Source: Holtiella tumoricola
Lineage (GTDB): Bacteria; Bacillota; Clostridia; Lachnospirales; Cellulosilyticaceae
Length of the DNA stretch: 64,000 bases
Assembly: GCF_027857615.1 (NCBI RefSeq)
Contig: NZ_JAQIFT010000061.1
Coordinates: 62,001-126,000, forward strand
Direction of reading: 5' to 3'
Shown here: piece after piece, positions 8,563 through 16,623 of the stretch
Numbering within the stretch: the stretch's first letter is position 1
How the letters are laid out: every line of letters starts with the position of its first letter
Notes under the pieces: model-generated
What the model was told of the DNA's origin: nothing
What the model saw: the letters and a program-made list of their open reading frames with translations, nothing else
Databases searched by the model: none
Translations under genes and position numbers: made by a program

Positions 8563-9327
8563 CTACTGCTCATAAGTTGCGTAAGCATCTTGGCTATAGC
8601 CATAGCGACTATATTTACCATATTTACCGTAGTAACCTTTTTGATTCTCTTTAACACCATGTAGAATCATCCCAAGTACTTTAGCATTAGCAAACTCTAA
8701 CTTGCCTAATGCATCTTGCATATCTCTGTGATGAGTAACACCCTGTCTTACTACAAGTACTGTACCAGATACGGCCTTTGAAAGGACTGTTGCATCTGTT
8801 ACCACATTAAGAGGTGGTGTATCAATAAAGATATAGTCATATTTCTCACCAAGTTTATCTAAGATTGTCCCCATTGTGTCAGATGCTAGAAGCTCTGCTG
8901 GGTTAGGTGGAATATGTCCTGATGTAATCACATCAAGGTTCTCGAATTTACTAGGTACAATCACTTCATCTATTTCATTGAAGTGACCAAGTAAATGGGC
9001 AAGACCTTTTGTATTTTGCACATCTAACTTTCTATGTACTGTAGGTTTTCTAAGGTCCGCATCCACTACTAATACTTTTGAACCTGTTTGTGCAAAAGTA
9101 ATCGCTAGATTAAGACATGTTGTACTCTTGCCCTCTCCTGGGAACGAGCTTGTTACAACGATTTTCTTACACCCTTTATCTGCAATAGAAAACATAGTAT
9201 TGGTACGTGTTGCTTTGTAAGCCTCCTTAACATGGAAGCTTGCTGTATCATTTAAAATAAGTTCTTTTTCTTGTTCAGGTGAAACAGCTGTCTCACTTTT
9301 TTTCTTTCTGCTAAAAAATGTTCTCAT
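8563..9327 (-). CDS. BY-kinase, CpsD/CapB-type tyrosine autokinase
   Basis: Cytoplasmic bacterial tyrosine kinase that autophosphorylates and regulates polysaccharide chain assembly. The 254 residues show Walker A (SFPGEGKST, 61-69), Walker A' (VLVVDADLRKP, 86-96) and Walker B (YIFIDTPP, 165-172). The C-terminal tail carries eight tyrosines between residues 232 and 252, the typical phosphorylation cluster. It is the last gene of an operon with the Wzz-type activator (12 bases upstream), an unknown membrane protein and an SLH protein. Its phosphatase is encoded at 5537-6286. In Firmicutes the kinase needs the C-terminus of the Wzz-type partner to be active. Confidence 0.94.
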   Translation of the reverse strand: MRTFFSRKKKSETAVSPEQEKELILNDTASFHVKEAYKATRTNTMFSIADKGCKKIVVTSSFPGEGKSTTCLNLAITFAQTGSKVLVVDADLRKPTVHRKLDVQNTKGLAHLLGHFNEIDEVIVPSKFENLDVITSGHIPPNPAELLASDTMGTILDKLGEKYDYIFIDTPPLNVVTDATVLSKAVSGTVLVVRQGVTHHRDMQDALGKLEFANAKVLGMILHGVKENQKGYYGKYGKYSRYGYSQDAYATYEQ

Positions 9328-9339
9328 AGATGTTTCCCC

Positions 9340-10038
9340 CTACTTAATACGATGCTTGGCTGCTTCTAGATCAGGAATAGCTCCTAAAACTGGAATGTCA
9401 TAATGTTTTTTAAGATCATCTTCATCTTTAACACGATTATCAAGCATTGCTGCTACAAGTACACCAAGTACTGATAAGACACCACCAAGCATAAGGCCGA
9501 TGATTGTGTTTAAGATCACATTTGGAGATGAAGGTAACTTAGCTGGTATAGCTTGGTCAATAAGCTCTACAGAACCAGCTTTAACAACACGAATGATTTC
9601 TTCTGGTGCAAGCTCTGCGATGGTATTTGCAATAAGTGCTGCTTCATCTGGGTCTTTAGTTGTTACTTTGACTTCAAAGATTTCTGTACCGTTAACTGAG
9701 CTTGCACTCATCATCTTACGCATTTCTCCTGGTGTATACGGTAACTCTGTCTCCTCAGCCACCTTTTGAAGTACGTTATCACTTTTTAAGATTTCAATGT
9801 AAGTACTTACAAGTTTTTGAGATGCATTGATATCATTGATATTTGCTACTGTTGAGTCTGCGTTCGCATTATTGTTAACATACATACTGATACGTGAAGT
9901 ATAAGTTGGATCAATAACAAATGTACTAATACCAAAAGCCGCTACTCCCCCTACAATAGTACAAAGTATAATAACAAGTACTTTACTCCACAAGATCATA
10001 AAGATCTCTTGCAACGATATTTCATTTGTTTCTTCCAT
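9340..10038 (-). CDS. Wzz/CpsC-type chain-length determinant, BY-kinase activator
   Basis: Membrane protein that controls polysaccharide chain length and activates the adjacent kinase. The 232 residues hold an N-terminal membrane helix (VLVIILCTIVGGVAAFG), an extracytoplasmic region with a Wzz-like strand (PTYTSRISMYV) and a second helix near residues 175-200 preceded by the Pro-rich signature PAKLPSSPNVILN. The short cytoplasmic tail (DNRVKDEDDLKKHYDIPVLG) is the expected kinase-activating segment. Size and topology match Gram-positive CpsC/YveK proteins, in which activator and kinase are separate chains. Confidence 0.92.
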   Translation of the reverse strand: MEETNEISLQEIFMILWSKVLVIILCTIVGGVAAFGISTFVIDPTYTSRISMYVNNNANADSTVANINDINASQKLVSTYIEILKSDNVLQKVAEETELPYTPGEMRKMMSASSVNGTEIFEVKVTTKDPDEAALIANTIAELAPEEIIRVVKAGSVELIDQAIPAKLPSSPNVILNTIIGLMLGGVLSVLGVLVAAMLDNRVKDEDDLKKHYDIPVLGAIPDLEAAKHRIK

Positions 10039-10078
10039 GTTTGCCTCCTACTATGCCTCTACTTTAATTCACTCTTCC

Positions 10079-10744
10079 CTAATACAAAAGATGCTTGTAT
10101 TTATAATAATATGTTTTTGCTGTCTCTAATTCCTCTGTGTCAAAACGTTCTATAGCAATCCGCTTGGCCTCTTGGATATCACCACTAGATATGCCATCTG
10201 CTGCAAGACCTGCCAAGTAATTAATATCAGACATAGGGATATTCCCTAATACGAGATTCATCATGGCATTCTTATCCTTTGTAGGTACAACACTTAAAAT
10301 ATGCCCTACACGGTCTTCTAACGCCACTCGTACATCATCTGTTGTAATTGGCTTGCTAAAGTCCAGGGTAGGCTTATTGCTTTGTGTTTCCTGTCCCTTG
10401 TTATTTGTTCCTGTACCTTGCTCTTTAGAGCTACTTTCACTTTGTGGTACCTTTTGCTCTTGTGAAGGTTGTTGTTGTACACCAACTACCCCCTTCTGGC
10501 CCTCTCCACCATTTCCTAGGAAAAGAGCTTGAACAACTTCAAGCTCCTCCTCAGTAAGTACACGACCTGATTCTGTTAAGTCAATGCCCGTTTGCTCTAA
10601 AAAGTCCTTTTGAACTTGACTATCAAAGGTCTTTTGTAATACATAGTCCCCTGCTTTATCATAAATGGTGTAAGCTGCGATTCCTCCTATTACAAGGATA
10701 GTAAGTAAACAACAGCTTACGATAATGGCTATTTTCTTCTTCAT
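10079..10744 (-). CDS. Unknown single-pass membrane protein in the kinase operon
   Basis: I do not recognise this 221-residue protein. It has a short basic N-terminus, one membrane helix (residues 6-28), then a soluble extracellular part. That part contains a low-complexity linker rich in Gln, Ser, Gly and Lys (about 80-125) between two helical segments, and a C-terminus with several tyrosines (TYYYKYKHLLY). It lies 13 bases downstream of the SLH gene and 40 bases upstream of the Wzz-type gene, so it is almost certainly co-transcribed with the polysaccharide kinase system. A role in linking envelope proteins to polysaccharide assembly is only an inference from position. Confidence 0.75.
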   Translation of the reverse strand: MKKKIAIIVSCCLLTILVIGGIAAYTIYDKAGDYVLQKTFDSQVQKDFLEQTGIDLTESGRVLTEEELEVVQALFLGNGGEGQKGVVGVQQQPSQEQKVPQSESSSKEQGTGTNNKGQETQSNKPTLDFSKPITTDDVRVALEDRVGHILSVVPTKDKNAMMNLVLGNIPMSDINYLAGLAADGISSGDIQEAKRIAIERFDTEELETAKTYYYKYKHLLY

Positions 10745-10757
10745 TGTGTTTACCTAC

Positions 10758-12269
10758 TTATTCTACTTCAAGACGAATGGTAAGTACTACTGGTGGTTCG
10801 TTTTCAAAACGAAGTTGACGTTTGAAAGTATATTCTTTTGGTAGGCTTGCACCTGTATATTGACGTACCATTAAGTTTACATTATAGAATTGATCTAACA
10901 TGTGTCTAATTGAAATAGTTCCATTTTCTGCAAGCATTGCGTAAACTGTATCTGATGAAATTCCTACTGCATCTGCAATATTTTTTAGTTGTGAGTTATT
11001 TGCTGTTACTTGATCTACCATTTCCTCAAAAATACCTAGTGCTGAATCAGCCATTCTAAAAGTATAAGGTACATTTGTTTTCATTGTTCCACCAAAAGTG
11101 CCTTGAATATAAGCACCTTCTTTATTTGTTACAATCATTAAGCTCTCCATACCATCAAAGCCTGGTGTACGTGCTGATAAATCTTTCAAATTAATAACTA
11201 CCTCATTGCCTACCACTTCTACTGGTACAAAATTGCCACCAACGAATACACCTGCTTCTTCTACTACAAGCTTGTCTGCACTTTGGTTAGATGTCTCTTT
11301 AACCACACCTTCAATGTTGAACTTCGCATCTGCTACAATAAGGAGATAATCTGTAACTGTTTTTTCTCTAAGTCTAATGCTTTCATTTTCTGCCGTTACA
11401 ACAAGCTTTTTCATTGTTCCTTTTGTAAAATCAAAAGCTCCTGTACTTGCTAAATTTACTGTATTGAAAGTACCACTTAAAGTCACTTGTCCGCCATCTA
11501 CATAGATGTCTCCGTTCACTGTTACATTATCAAAACGTACTTTACCTTCACCAATGGCTTCTGTTAAGTACACATCTCCATTGATGGTCATATCTTTGAA
11601 GATCACATCTGAGGCTTGTACCACTACGTTGCCATCAAGTTGTGTTGCATATGTATCTGCTTTTGTAATCATATGTGGTGTAATATTTTCTAGGATTGTT
11701 ACCACTTCTGCACGTGTGATATTTGCTTGTGGTTTGAAGCTGCCATCTGGGTTACCCTTGATATACCCTTGACCAGCTAAAGCTTGTACAGCATCTTTTG
11801 CCCATACAGAGATGTCTTTTCCATCTGTAAACTCTGTTGGTGCTGTTGTATCTGGTTGAAGATTATATGCTTTTGCAATAGCATAAGCTACTTCTTCTCT
11901 TGTAGCAGGTTTGCTTGGTTCAAACTTAGTACCTGGTGTGTACATAAGTCCTCTATTTGTTACTGCTGCAATAGCTTCTGAATACCATTTACCTGCTTCA
12001 ATATCTTCGTACTTTCTTACTGCATCACTTGATGTGTATTGGAATGTACGATTAAGGAATGTTGCAAGTTCTGCACGTGTTACAGGTGAACTTGGTTGGA
12101 AATCTCCATTTTCCATCCCCTTTACTACACCGTAGCCAGACCATTTATCAATAGCTACTTCTGCCCAATGTCCCTCATAGTCTTTTGCCCATACTGGTTG
12201 TGCCATCAACATAGCTCCCATTAGTGATAGCGCGACCCATTTACTCGTATTTCTCTTTAATAATTCCAT
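10758..12269 (-). CDS. Secreted SLH-domain surface protein with beta-repeat region
   Basis: Cell-surface protein predicted to bind secondary cell-wall polymer through three SLH motifs. After a signal peptide (ending near AQPVWA) the SLH repeats start at about residues 30, 90 and 148, with the characteristic GHWA, TRAELA, TREEVA and TRAEVV elements. A stretch of short regularly spaced strands follows (about 210-320; ITINGDVYLTE-like and VNGDIYVDGG), which reads like a small beta-solenoid. The C-terminal part is unassigned. It heads the operon that ends with the BY-kinase, with a likely promoter at 12294-12322. It is a shorter relative of the upstream 646-residue protein. Confidence 0.9.
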   Translation of the reverse strand: MELLKRNTSKWVALSLMGAMLMAQPVWAKDYEGHWAEVAIDKWSGYGVVKGMENGDFQPSSPVTRAELATFLNRTFQYTSSDAVRKYEDIEAGKWYSEAIAAVTNRGLMYTPGTKFEPSKPATREEVAYAIAKAYNLQPDTTAPTEFTDGKDISVWAKDAVQALAGQGYIKGNPDGSFKPQANITRAEVVTILENITPHMITKADTYATQLDGNVVVQASDVIFKDMTINGDVYLTEAIGEGKVRFDNVTVNGDIYVDGGQVTLSGTFNTVNLASTGAFDFTKGTMKKLVVTAENESIRLREKTVTDYLLIVADAKFNIEGVVKETSNQSADKLVVEEAGVFVGGNFVPVEVVGNEVVINLKDLSARTPGFDGMESLMIVTNKEGAYIQGTFGGTMKTNVPYTFRMADSALGIFEEMVDQVTANNSQLKNIADAVGISSDTVYAMLAENGTISIRHMLDQFYNVNLMVRQYTGASLPKEYTFKRQLRFENEPPVVLTIRLEVE

Positions 12270-12293
12270 TATTGCCCCCTATAATTAGACTTT

Positions 12294-12322
12294 ATATTAC
12301 GTTTTACTTCATAAGTATGCAA
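12294..12322 (-). promoter_or_regulatory. Possible promoter of the SLH/kinase operon
   Basis: On the minus strand TTGCAT (12322-12317) and TAATAT (12299-12294) are 17 bases apart. They lie about 25 bases upstream of the start codon and its GGGGG ribosome site. Both boxes deviate from consensus. Confidence 0.4.
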
Positions 12323-12391
12323 ATTTTTTCATTCATATTTCATTTTAGCATAAAATATAATCTTTTAAAACCTATTAGATTTTTATATTTA

Positions 12392-12425
12392 TAAGAGGAT
12401 ATATCTTGGTAGATATATCCTCTTA
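12392..12425 (-). terminator. Rho-independent terminator of the 646-residue SLH gene
   Basis: A perfect 14-bp stem (12392-12405 with 12412-12425) and a 6-base loop lie 10 bases past the stop codon. AT-rich sequence follows. It separates this transcript from the next SLH/kinase operon. Confidence 0.82.
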
Positions 12426-12434
12426 AATAGTTAC

Positions 12435-14375
12435 TTATTTGTATTCTAAGTTTACTGTAAATGTATCTACTTCGTAACCTGATTCTACACCTGTAACAAA
12501 TACTTTAGCTGTTAATGATGGTGTTTCTGTCTCTAAACCAAATAATTCTACACCATATGTTTTAAGAGCACCTTCAACTTTTGCATAAAGATCTGCTGCA
12601 TTATTTTGAGCTAATTTAGCACGTACACGTTCTGCACGACCCATCATATAGTCTACAGATACTTCTTTGTTTGCATTTGCGTAGTCATTTAAATCACCGA
12701 TAGCATTAGTTAATAATGCTACAGCTTTAGCATAGTAATCTTCACCAAGTTGACCTTCAACAGTTGAAAGAATGTTGAAAAGATCTGCTTGTTTAGCATT
12801 TACCATATCAGCTAAATTTTTAACTGTATATGCAGTACCCATTTCAATATTTTGAGCTAACTTATCTGTAGCATAAACTTTAACTGTTTTAAGACCATTT
12901 GCTTCTTTAGCAGAGATAGATGCAATTTTGTCTGTCCCTTTAAACTCTGTACCATTTACTGTAACAGTATTTGCTTTTGCATTTACTACTACATTAAATG
13001 TGTTGTTTGTATTTTTGATTTCTTTATAAGTTCCATTAACGTTTACGATAAAGCTTTCAATAGTGATTGCTTTTTCTGTAACAGTGCCACCGCCACTTGA
13101 GCTACCGCCACCGCCACCGCCGCCGCCAGACTCTGGGAACTTAGGTGTTGTTGTAACTGTTGCTGCAACTTTTACATTATCTTTATTATATTTAAAGCCT
13201 TTTTTAAGTTCTAAACCATTTGCATTAACGTTGATGTATTTGACGCTACTAGCAGCACCTCTACCGCGTAAAAGTGTACCTTCAGCTTTTTCATTGATTG
13301 TAGCTGTTTGAACAGTTACACCGTCAACTAATGCAAGCTCTGTTGTTTGGTTAACTACGATTTCTTCAATTTTCATTCCACCAACAAGTTGAACTTCTTT
13401 TGCACCATCTACTACAACTTTAGTAAGTGCAAGCACATTACCTTCGATTGTTGCATTTGATTTAAGAGTAACTGTACCTTTAGCTTCTACTAAGTTACCG
13501 AATAATACTCTAACTGGGTTTTTACCAGCTTTATCAACAATAATGTTATTTACTTTTGATTGACCTTCAACTTTAATAGTATTTACGCTACCACCTTCAA
13601 CGATGATATCGCCAAGTACTGTTACGTTGTTAAGTTTCACTTCACCTTCACCAATACCCTCTGCAAGATATAAGTTACCTGTGATTGTCATATCGCTAAG
13701 TTCAACGCCTGTTGTATTTACAACAAGGTTACCTTCTGTATCTTGTGAATATACACCTGCTACGTTTACAAGATCAGCAGTGATTTTATGTACCATTGTT
13801 ACAGCTTCTGCACGTGTTAAAGTTGCTTGTGGTCTGAAGCTACCATCTGGATTACCATTTAAGAAGCCACCAGCTACTAAAGCTGCGATTTCTGCTTCTG
13901 CCCAATCAGCAATTTGAGCTTGGTCTGTGAAACTGCTTGTTTCATCATTTGTTGCAACTTGGTAAGCTTTTGCAATAGCGTAAGCTGCTTCTTCTCTTGT
14001 AGCTTGTGCTTCTGGTTTGAATGTACCATCTGCGTAGTCATTCATAATACCTGCTGAAGATACCTTTTGGATGTCCGCTGCATACCATTTTGTATTTTCA
14101 ACATCTGTATATTTTGCTGCTGATGATGTATCTGTAAGACCAAATACTCTTACAATCATTGCTGCAAGTTCCCCACGAGTAACTGCCCCGTTTGGTCTGA
14201 ATGTACCATCTTCGTACCCTTTTAAAACTTCTTTTTCAGACCATTTTTCGATCATTTCTTTAGCCCAGTGTGTATCATAATCAGCTGCAAATACAGTTGC
14301 TGGAACTGTTGTTACTGCTACTGCCGACACTGCGACCATTGCTAATGCTTTTTTTAATCTAAGATTTAAACGCAT
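12435..14375 (-). CDS. Large secreted SLH-domain surface protein with polyglycine hinge
   Basis: Surface protein of 646 residues. A signal peptide is followed by three N-terminal SLH motifs (DTHWAKEMIEKWSEKEVLKG, then repeats at about 90 and 150) for anchoring to cell-wall polymer. A beta-repeat region follows (ITGNLYLAEGIGEGEVKLNN and related strands, about 225-390). A striking Gly/Ser linker at about residues 415-430 includes eight consecutive glycines. The C-terminal region has a short strand-rich domain and helices. It is transcribed alone, with a strong AAGGAGG site and a promoter-like pair upstream. The first half is clearly homologous to the 503-residue SLH protein downstream; only this copy has the glycine hinge. 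Confidence 0.92.
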   Translation of the reverse strand: MRLNLRLKKALAMVAVSAVAVTTVPATVFAADYDTHWAKEMIEKWSEKEVLKGYEDGTFRPNGAVTRGELAAMIVRVFGLTDTSSAAKYTDVENTKWYAADIQKVSSAGIMNDYADGTFKPEAQATREEAAYAIAKAYQVATNDETSSFTDQAQIADWAEAEIAALVAGGFLNGNPDGSFRPQATLTRAEAVTMVHKITADLVNVAGVYSQDTEGNLVVNTTGVELSDMTITGNLYLAEGIGEGEVKLNNVTVLGDIIVEGGSVNTIKVEGQSKVNNIIVDKAGKNPVRVLFGNLVEAKGTVTLKSNATIEGNVLALTKVVVDGAKEVQLVGGMKIEEIVVNQTTELALVDGVTVQTATINEKAEGTLLRGRGAASSVKYINVNANGLELKKGFKYNKDNVKVAATVTTTPKFPESGGGGGGGGSSSGGGTVTEKAITIESFIVNVNGTYKEIKNTNNTFNVVVNAKANTVTVNGTEFKGTDKIASISAKEANGLKTVKVYATDKLAQNIEMGTAYTVKNLADMVNAKQADLFNILSTVEGQLGEDYYAKAVALLTNAIGDLNDYANANKEVSVDYMMGRAERVRAKLAQNNAADLYAKVEGALKTYGVELFGLETETPSLTAKVFVTGVESGYEVDTFTVNLEYK

Positions 14376-14420
14376 TATACTCCTCCTTAATAAACTAAAA
14401 AATATTTTTGTACGTATATC

Positions 14421-14449
14421 ATTTTATAATACGTAATACATAAAATCAA
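14421..14449 (-). promoter_or_regulatory. Possible promoter of the 646-residue SLH gene
   Basis: TTGATT (14449-14444) and TAAAAT (14426-14421) are 17 bases apart on the minus strand, about 45 bases upstream of the start. The surroundings are very AT-rich, so a chance match is possible. Confidence 0.4.
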
Positions 14450-14496
14450 TATTTTACTATTTTTTAACTTTATAATTCTTTATTTTGCAACAAAAA

Positions 14497-14539
14497 AGAC
14501 CACATTTTTGCATCTATTTTATGCATTTAAATATGGTCT
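14497..14539 (-). terminator. Imperfect hairpin terminator after the UPF0397 gene
   Basis: AGACCACATTTTTGCAT (14497-14513) pairs imperfectly with 14521-14539, leaving a few mismatches or bulges. The minus-strand continuation carries a T-run. It lies 23 bases after the UPF0397 stop. Confidence 0.65.
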
Positions 14540-14561
14540 CTAATTTATATTTGGTTGTGAA

Positions 14562-15125
14562 TTATTCTAATTCTTCTAAGTCTGTAGATTTGCCTTTAAG
14601 TTTACCAATAGCAATAACAACTGGTATACCAATAGCACCTACTACGATAAGGTTAAGGATATTGGCTACAATAATTTGAAGCCATACTTTCTCTGCTGGC
14701 TCACCATAGAAGAATACATCCCCTACATAAGAAAGTATACTACCAAGAAGTGCCCCAAGCACTGCATAAGCATATAAAAGCCCAATGTGTACACCTTTAA
14801 TCTTACCTTTAAGTAAATCAAAATCTGCTTTTAAAACAATAAAACCTGTACAAAGACCAATTGAAGCAGACATAAATACCCAACTCCACCATACGCTACC
14901 ATAAGAGATGGCATCATTTAAGGCATGTCCGATGAATCCTACTAAGAACCCTACTACTGGTCCAAAGATGGCACCAAAAATACATAAAAGTGCTACCGCA
15001 AGTCTTAAAGATGTGTTTGGCGCTACGTTAATTGAAATCATAGAAGCTGCTGCATAAAGCGCTGCACCAATACCAATGGCAACAACTTGCTTTGTGCTTA
15101 GCTTAAAGATTGATTTTTTCTCCAT
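14562..15125 (-). CDS. ECF transporter S component, UPF0397 family
   Basis: Substrate-binding membrane subunit of an ECF importer. The 187 residues are mostly hydrophobic with about five or six helices. The opening (KLSTKQVVAIGIGAALY) and the GFIGHALNDAISYG segment are typical of UPF0397 proteins. In many Firmicutes the UPF0397 gene sits directly before a fused double ATPase and an EcfT gene. Here those genes lie about 10 kb away on the same strand (2312-4823), so this S component probably uses them. The gene is alone between terminators. Its leader contains a perfect palindrome and an 11-base direct repeat that suggest specific repression. Substrate unknown. Confidence 0.88.
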   Translation of the reverse strand: MEKKSIFKLSTKQVVAIGIGAALYAAASMISINVAPNTSLRLAVALLCIFGAIFGPVVGFLVGFIGHALNDAISYGSVWWSWVFMSASIGLCTGFIVLKADFDLLKGKIKGVHIGLLYAYAVLGALLGSILSYVGDVFFYGEPAEKVWLQIIVANILNLIVVGAIGIPVVIAIGKLKGKSTDLEELE

Positions 15126-15143
15126 TTACTATTCCTCCCGTTC

Positions 15144-15160
15144 AATTGTAACTTACAATT
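15144..15160. promoter_or_regulatory. Perfect 17-base palindrome upstream of the UPF0397 gene, candidate operator
   Basis: AATTGTAACTTACAATT has 8-bp arms around a central C. It lies 19 bases upstream of the UPF0397 start codon, so a bound regulator would block transcription or early elongation. The cognate regulator is not known. Confidence 0.5.
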
Positions 15161-15175
15161 TTTTCTTAATATATA

Positions 15176-15202
15176 GTCTAACTATACACCTGTCTAATTA
15201 TA
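15176..15202 (-). promoter_or_regulatory. Promoter region with an 11-base direct repeat upstream of UPF0397
   Basis: On the minus strand TATAATTAGAC and TATAGTTAGAC occur with a 16-base period. A plausible promoter overlaps them: TTAGAC as -35 and TATATT as -10 with a 16-base gap. The repeat may bind a regulator or may itself be the RNA polymerase site. Confidence 0.4.
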
Positions 15203-15299
15203 CTCAAAACTTGCTTATAATGCTAGTTTTATTATCTTCTTAATAAATATATAAAATAAATCTTTCCTGAATAGTTTGATATATTGTCTCTATCTCTTT

Positions 15300-16511
15300 T
15301 TATAGTTCTAATTGCTCAATAGGAAGGGGTCTTGAAAAATAATAACCTTGTGAAAAGTCAACCTTATACTCTTCTAGATAGCCTTGAATTTCTGGGTTAT
15401 CTACGTATTCTACAACGGTATAGGCATTCATATTTTTAGCAAGTTCAATGATTGACTTTAAAATATGCCTATTCTTTTTACATTTATGAATATTCTTAGT
15501 AATACTCCCATCAACCTTAATATAGTCCGGACAGATCTCTGTCGTTTTAGCTAGGTTAGAATAGCCCGCCCCAAAATCATCTATTGCTATTTTTATATCA
15601 TACTTTTTAACTTCCTTTATAAATTGCTTTAATAAGAAAATATCCTTAAAAACTTCATCTTCTATAATCTCAAAAATAATTAGAGCATCTGATTGTCTGC
15701 TCTCTAGGAGTTTAAACAAAACTTTTTTAAACTCACTGGAACTAATATCATAGATAGAAAGATTAACTGAAACGTTCATATTTCTATTTTCTACTTCTTG
15801 AAAAATCTTCTTAATCATTATTTTACTTAACTTTGTATAAACATTGTACTTTTTAGCAACTTCCATGAAATAAACGGGTGCATAAATATTTCCATCTCTA
15901 TCCCTAATTCTCATCAATGCCTCGTATTTATCAATACATCTTTTTTTATTATTATAAATACCTTGATAATAGGGTATAACCCCATCATTTTCAATAGCCC
16001 AATAAATGGTATTAATAACATTCAACTCTTGTCTTATATCTGCATCTTTACTTATATCCTCTTCATAAACGATATAGTTCCTTTGTAGATTCCTTTCTGC
16101 ATATAAGGCTTCAATAGCGCACTTCATCATATCTCCCTGTCTAATAACCACTGCAAATCTCATTAGCATAGGTAGATTAGGCCTATTTAATTTAATGTAA
16201 TAAAACTTTTTGTAGAGCCTTCTTGTTATTTCCAAAAACTTTTCTTCTTCCATTTCCATTTTTCCAGCTACTATTAAAGTACTATTATCAAGAATATAAG
16301 GATAAAGGCTATGATTGATATTATCTTTTTGTAGATAAATATATATCTCTGAAATTACTTGTTCCAAATATTCATAATAATAATCTTCTCCTAAATACAT
16401 AAGTAATAAATTTGCATTTTGTATTTTAAGCATACAAATCTTATCATATAAATAAAAACTCTTATTATTTTTATATTCAAGTATATTACTAACATTTATA
16501 TAGGATTTCAT
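15300..16511 (-). CDS. EAL-domain c-di-GMP phosphodiesterase with degenerate GGDEF-like N-terminus
   Basis: Predicted cytoplasmic enzyme that hydrolyses c-di-GMP. The 403 residues have no membrane helix. Residues 1-160 look like a degenerate GGDEF domain without the GGDEF motif. The EAL domain (about 165-403) keeps the catalytic set: EAL at 197-199, VNLS with N250, E281 in FEIIE, DDFGAGYS at 311-318, K332 in DYIKVD, E368 and QGYYFSRP with Q388. The usual AEGVE is changed to VVEYVD. It therefore reads as active. The start has AAAGGAGGA 8-9 bases upstream, partly next to a small hairpin. The gene faces away from the serine recombinase gene, with a segment between them bounded by inverted recombination-like sites. 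Confidence 0.92.
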   Translation of the reverse strand: MKSYINVSNILEYKNNKSFYLYDKICMLKIQNANLLLMYLGEDYYYEYLEQVISEIYIYLQKDNINHSLYPYILDNSTLIVAGKMEMEEEKFLEITRRLYKKFYYIKLNRPNLPMLMRFAVVIRQGDMMKCAIEALYAERNLQRNYIVYEEDISKDADIRQELNVINTIYWAIENDGVIPYYQGIYNNKKRCIDKYEALMRIRDRDGNIYAPVYFMEVAKKYNVYTKLSKIMIKKIFQEVENRNMNVSVNLSIYDISSSEFKKVLFKLLESRQSDALIIFEIIEDEVFKDIFLLKQFIKEVKKYDIKIAIDDFGAGYSNLAKTTEICPDYIKVDGSITKNIHKCKKNRHILKSIIELAKNMNAYTVVEYVDNPEIQGYLEEYKVDFSQGYYFSRPLPIEQLEL

Positions 16512-16526
16512 TATATTATTTCCTCC

Positions 16527-16544
16527 TTTTACATGTTTGTAAAA
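16527..16544 (-). promoter_or_regulatory. Leader hairpin touching the ribosome site of the EAL gene
   Basis: On the minus strand TTTTACA and TGTAAAA pair across a 4-base loop. The downstream arm ends at the first bases of the AAAAGGAGG ribosome site. The stem is only 7 bp and A/T-rich, so any effect on translation is likely weak or temperature dependent. Confidence 0.35.
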
Positions 16545-16601
16545 ATAACCAGTCCATAAATGTCTCTTAATTCATAAATTTACTAAGTCCTCTCTTATTA
16601 T

Positions 16602-16623
16602 TTATAAAGGTACACCTTTGTAA
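16602..16623 (+). repeat. Left recombination-site-like inverted repeat
   Basis: The 16-base core AAGGTACACCTTTGTA (16607-16622) is repeated exactly, in inverted orientation, at 16750-16765. The site is itself a dyad: AAAGGT, central AC, ACCTTT, with outer TTA/TAA. Short arms around a non-palindromic central dinucleotide are the form of serine-recombinase crossover sites. Confidence 0.75.

Noticed and set aside
13063..13311. Proline-rich plus-strand frame
   Set aside because: The prolines are only the reverse of the glycine codons in the SLH gene on the other strand.
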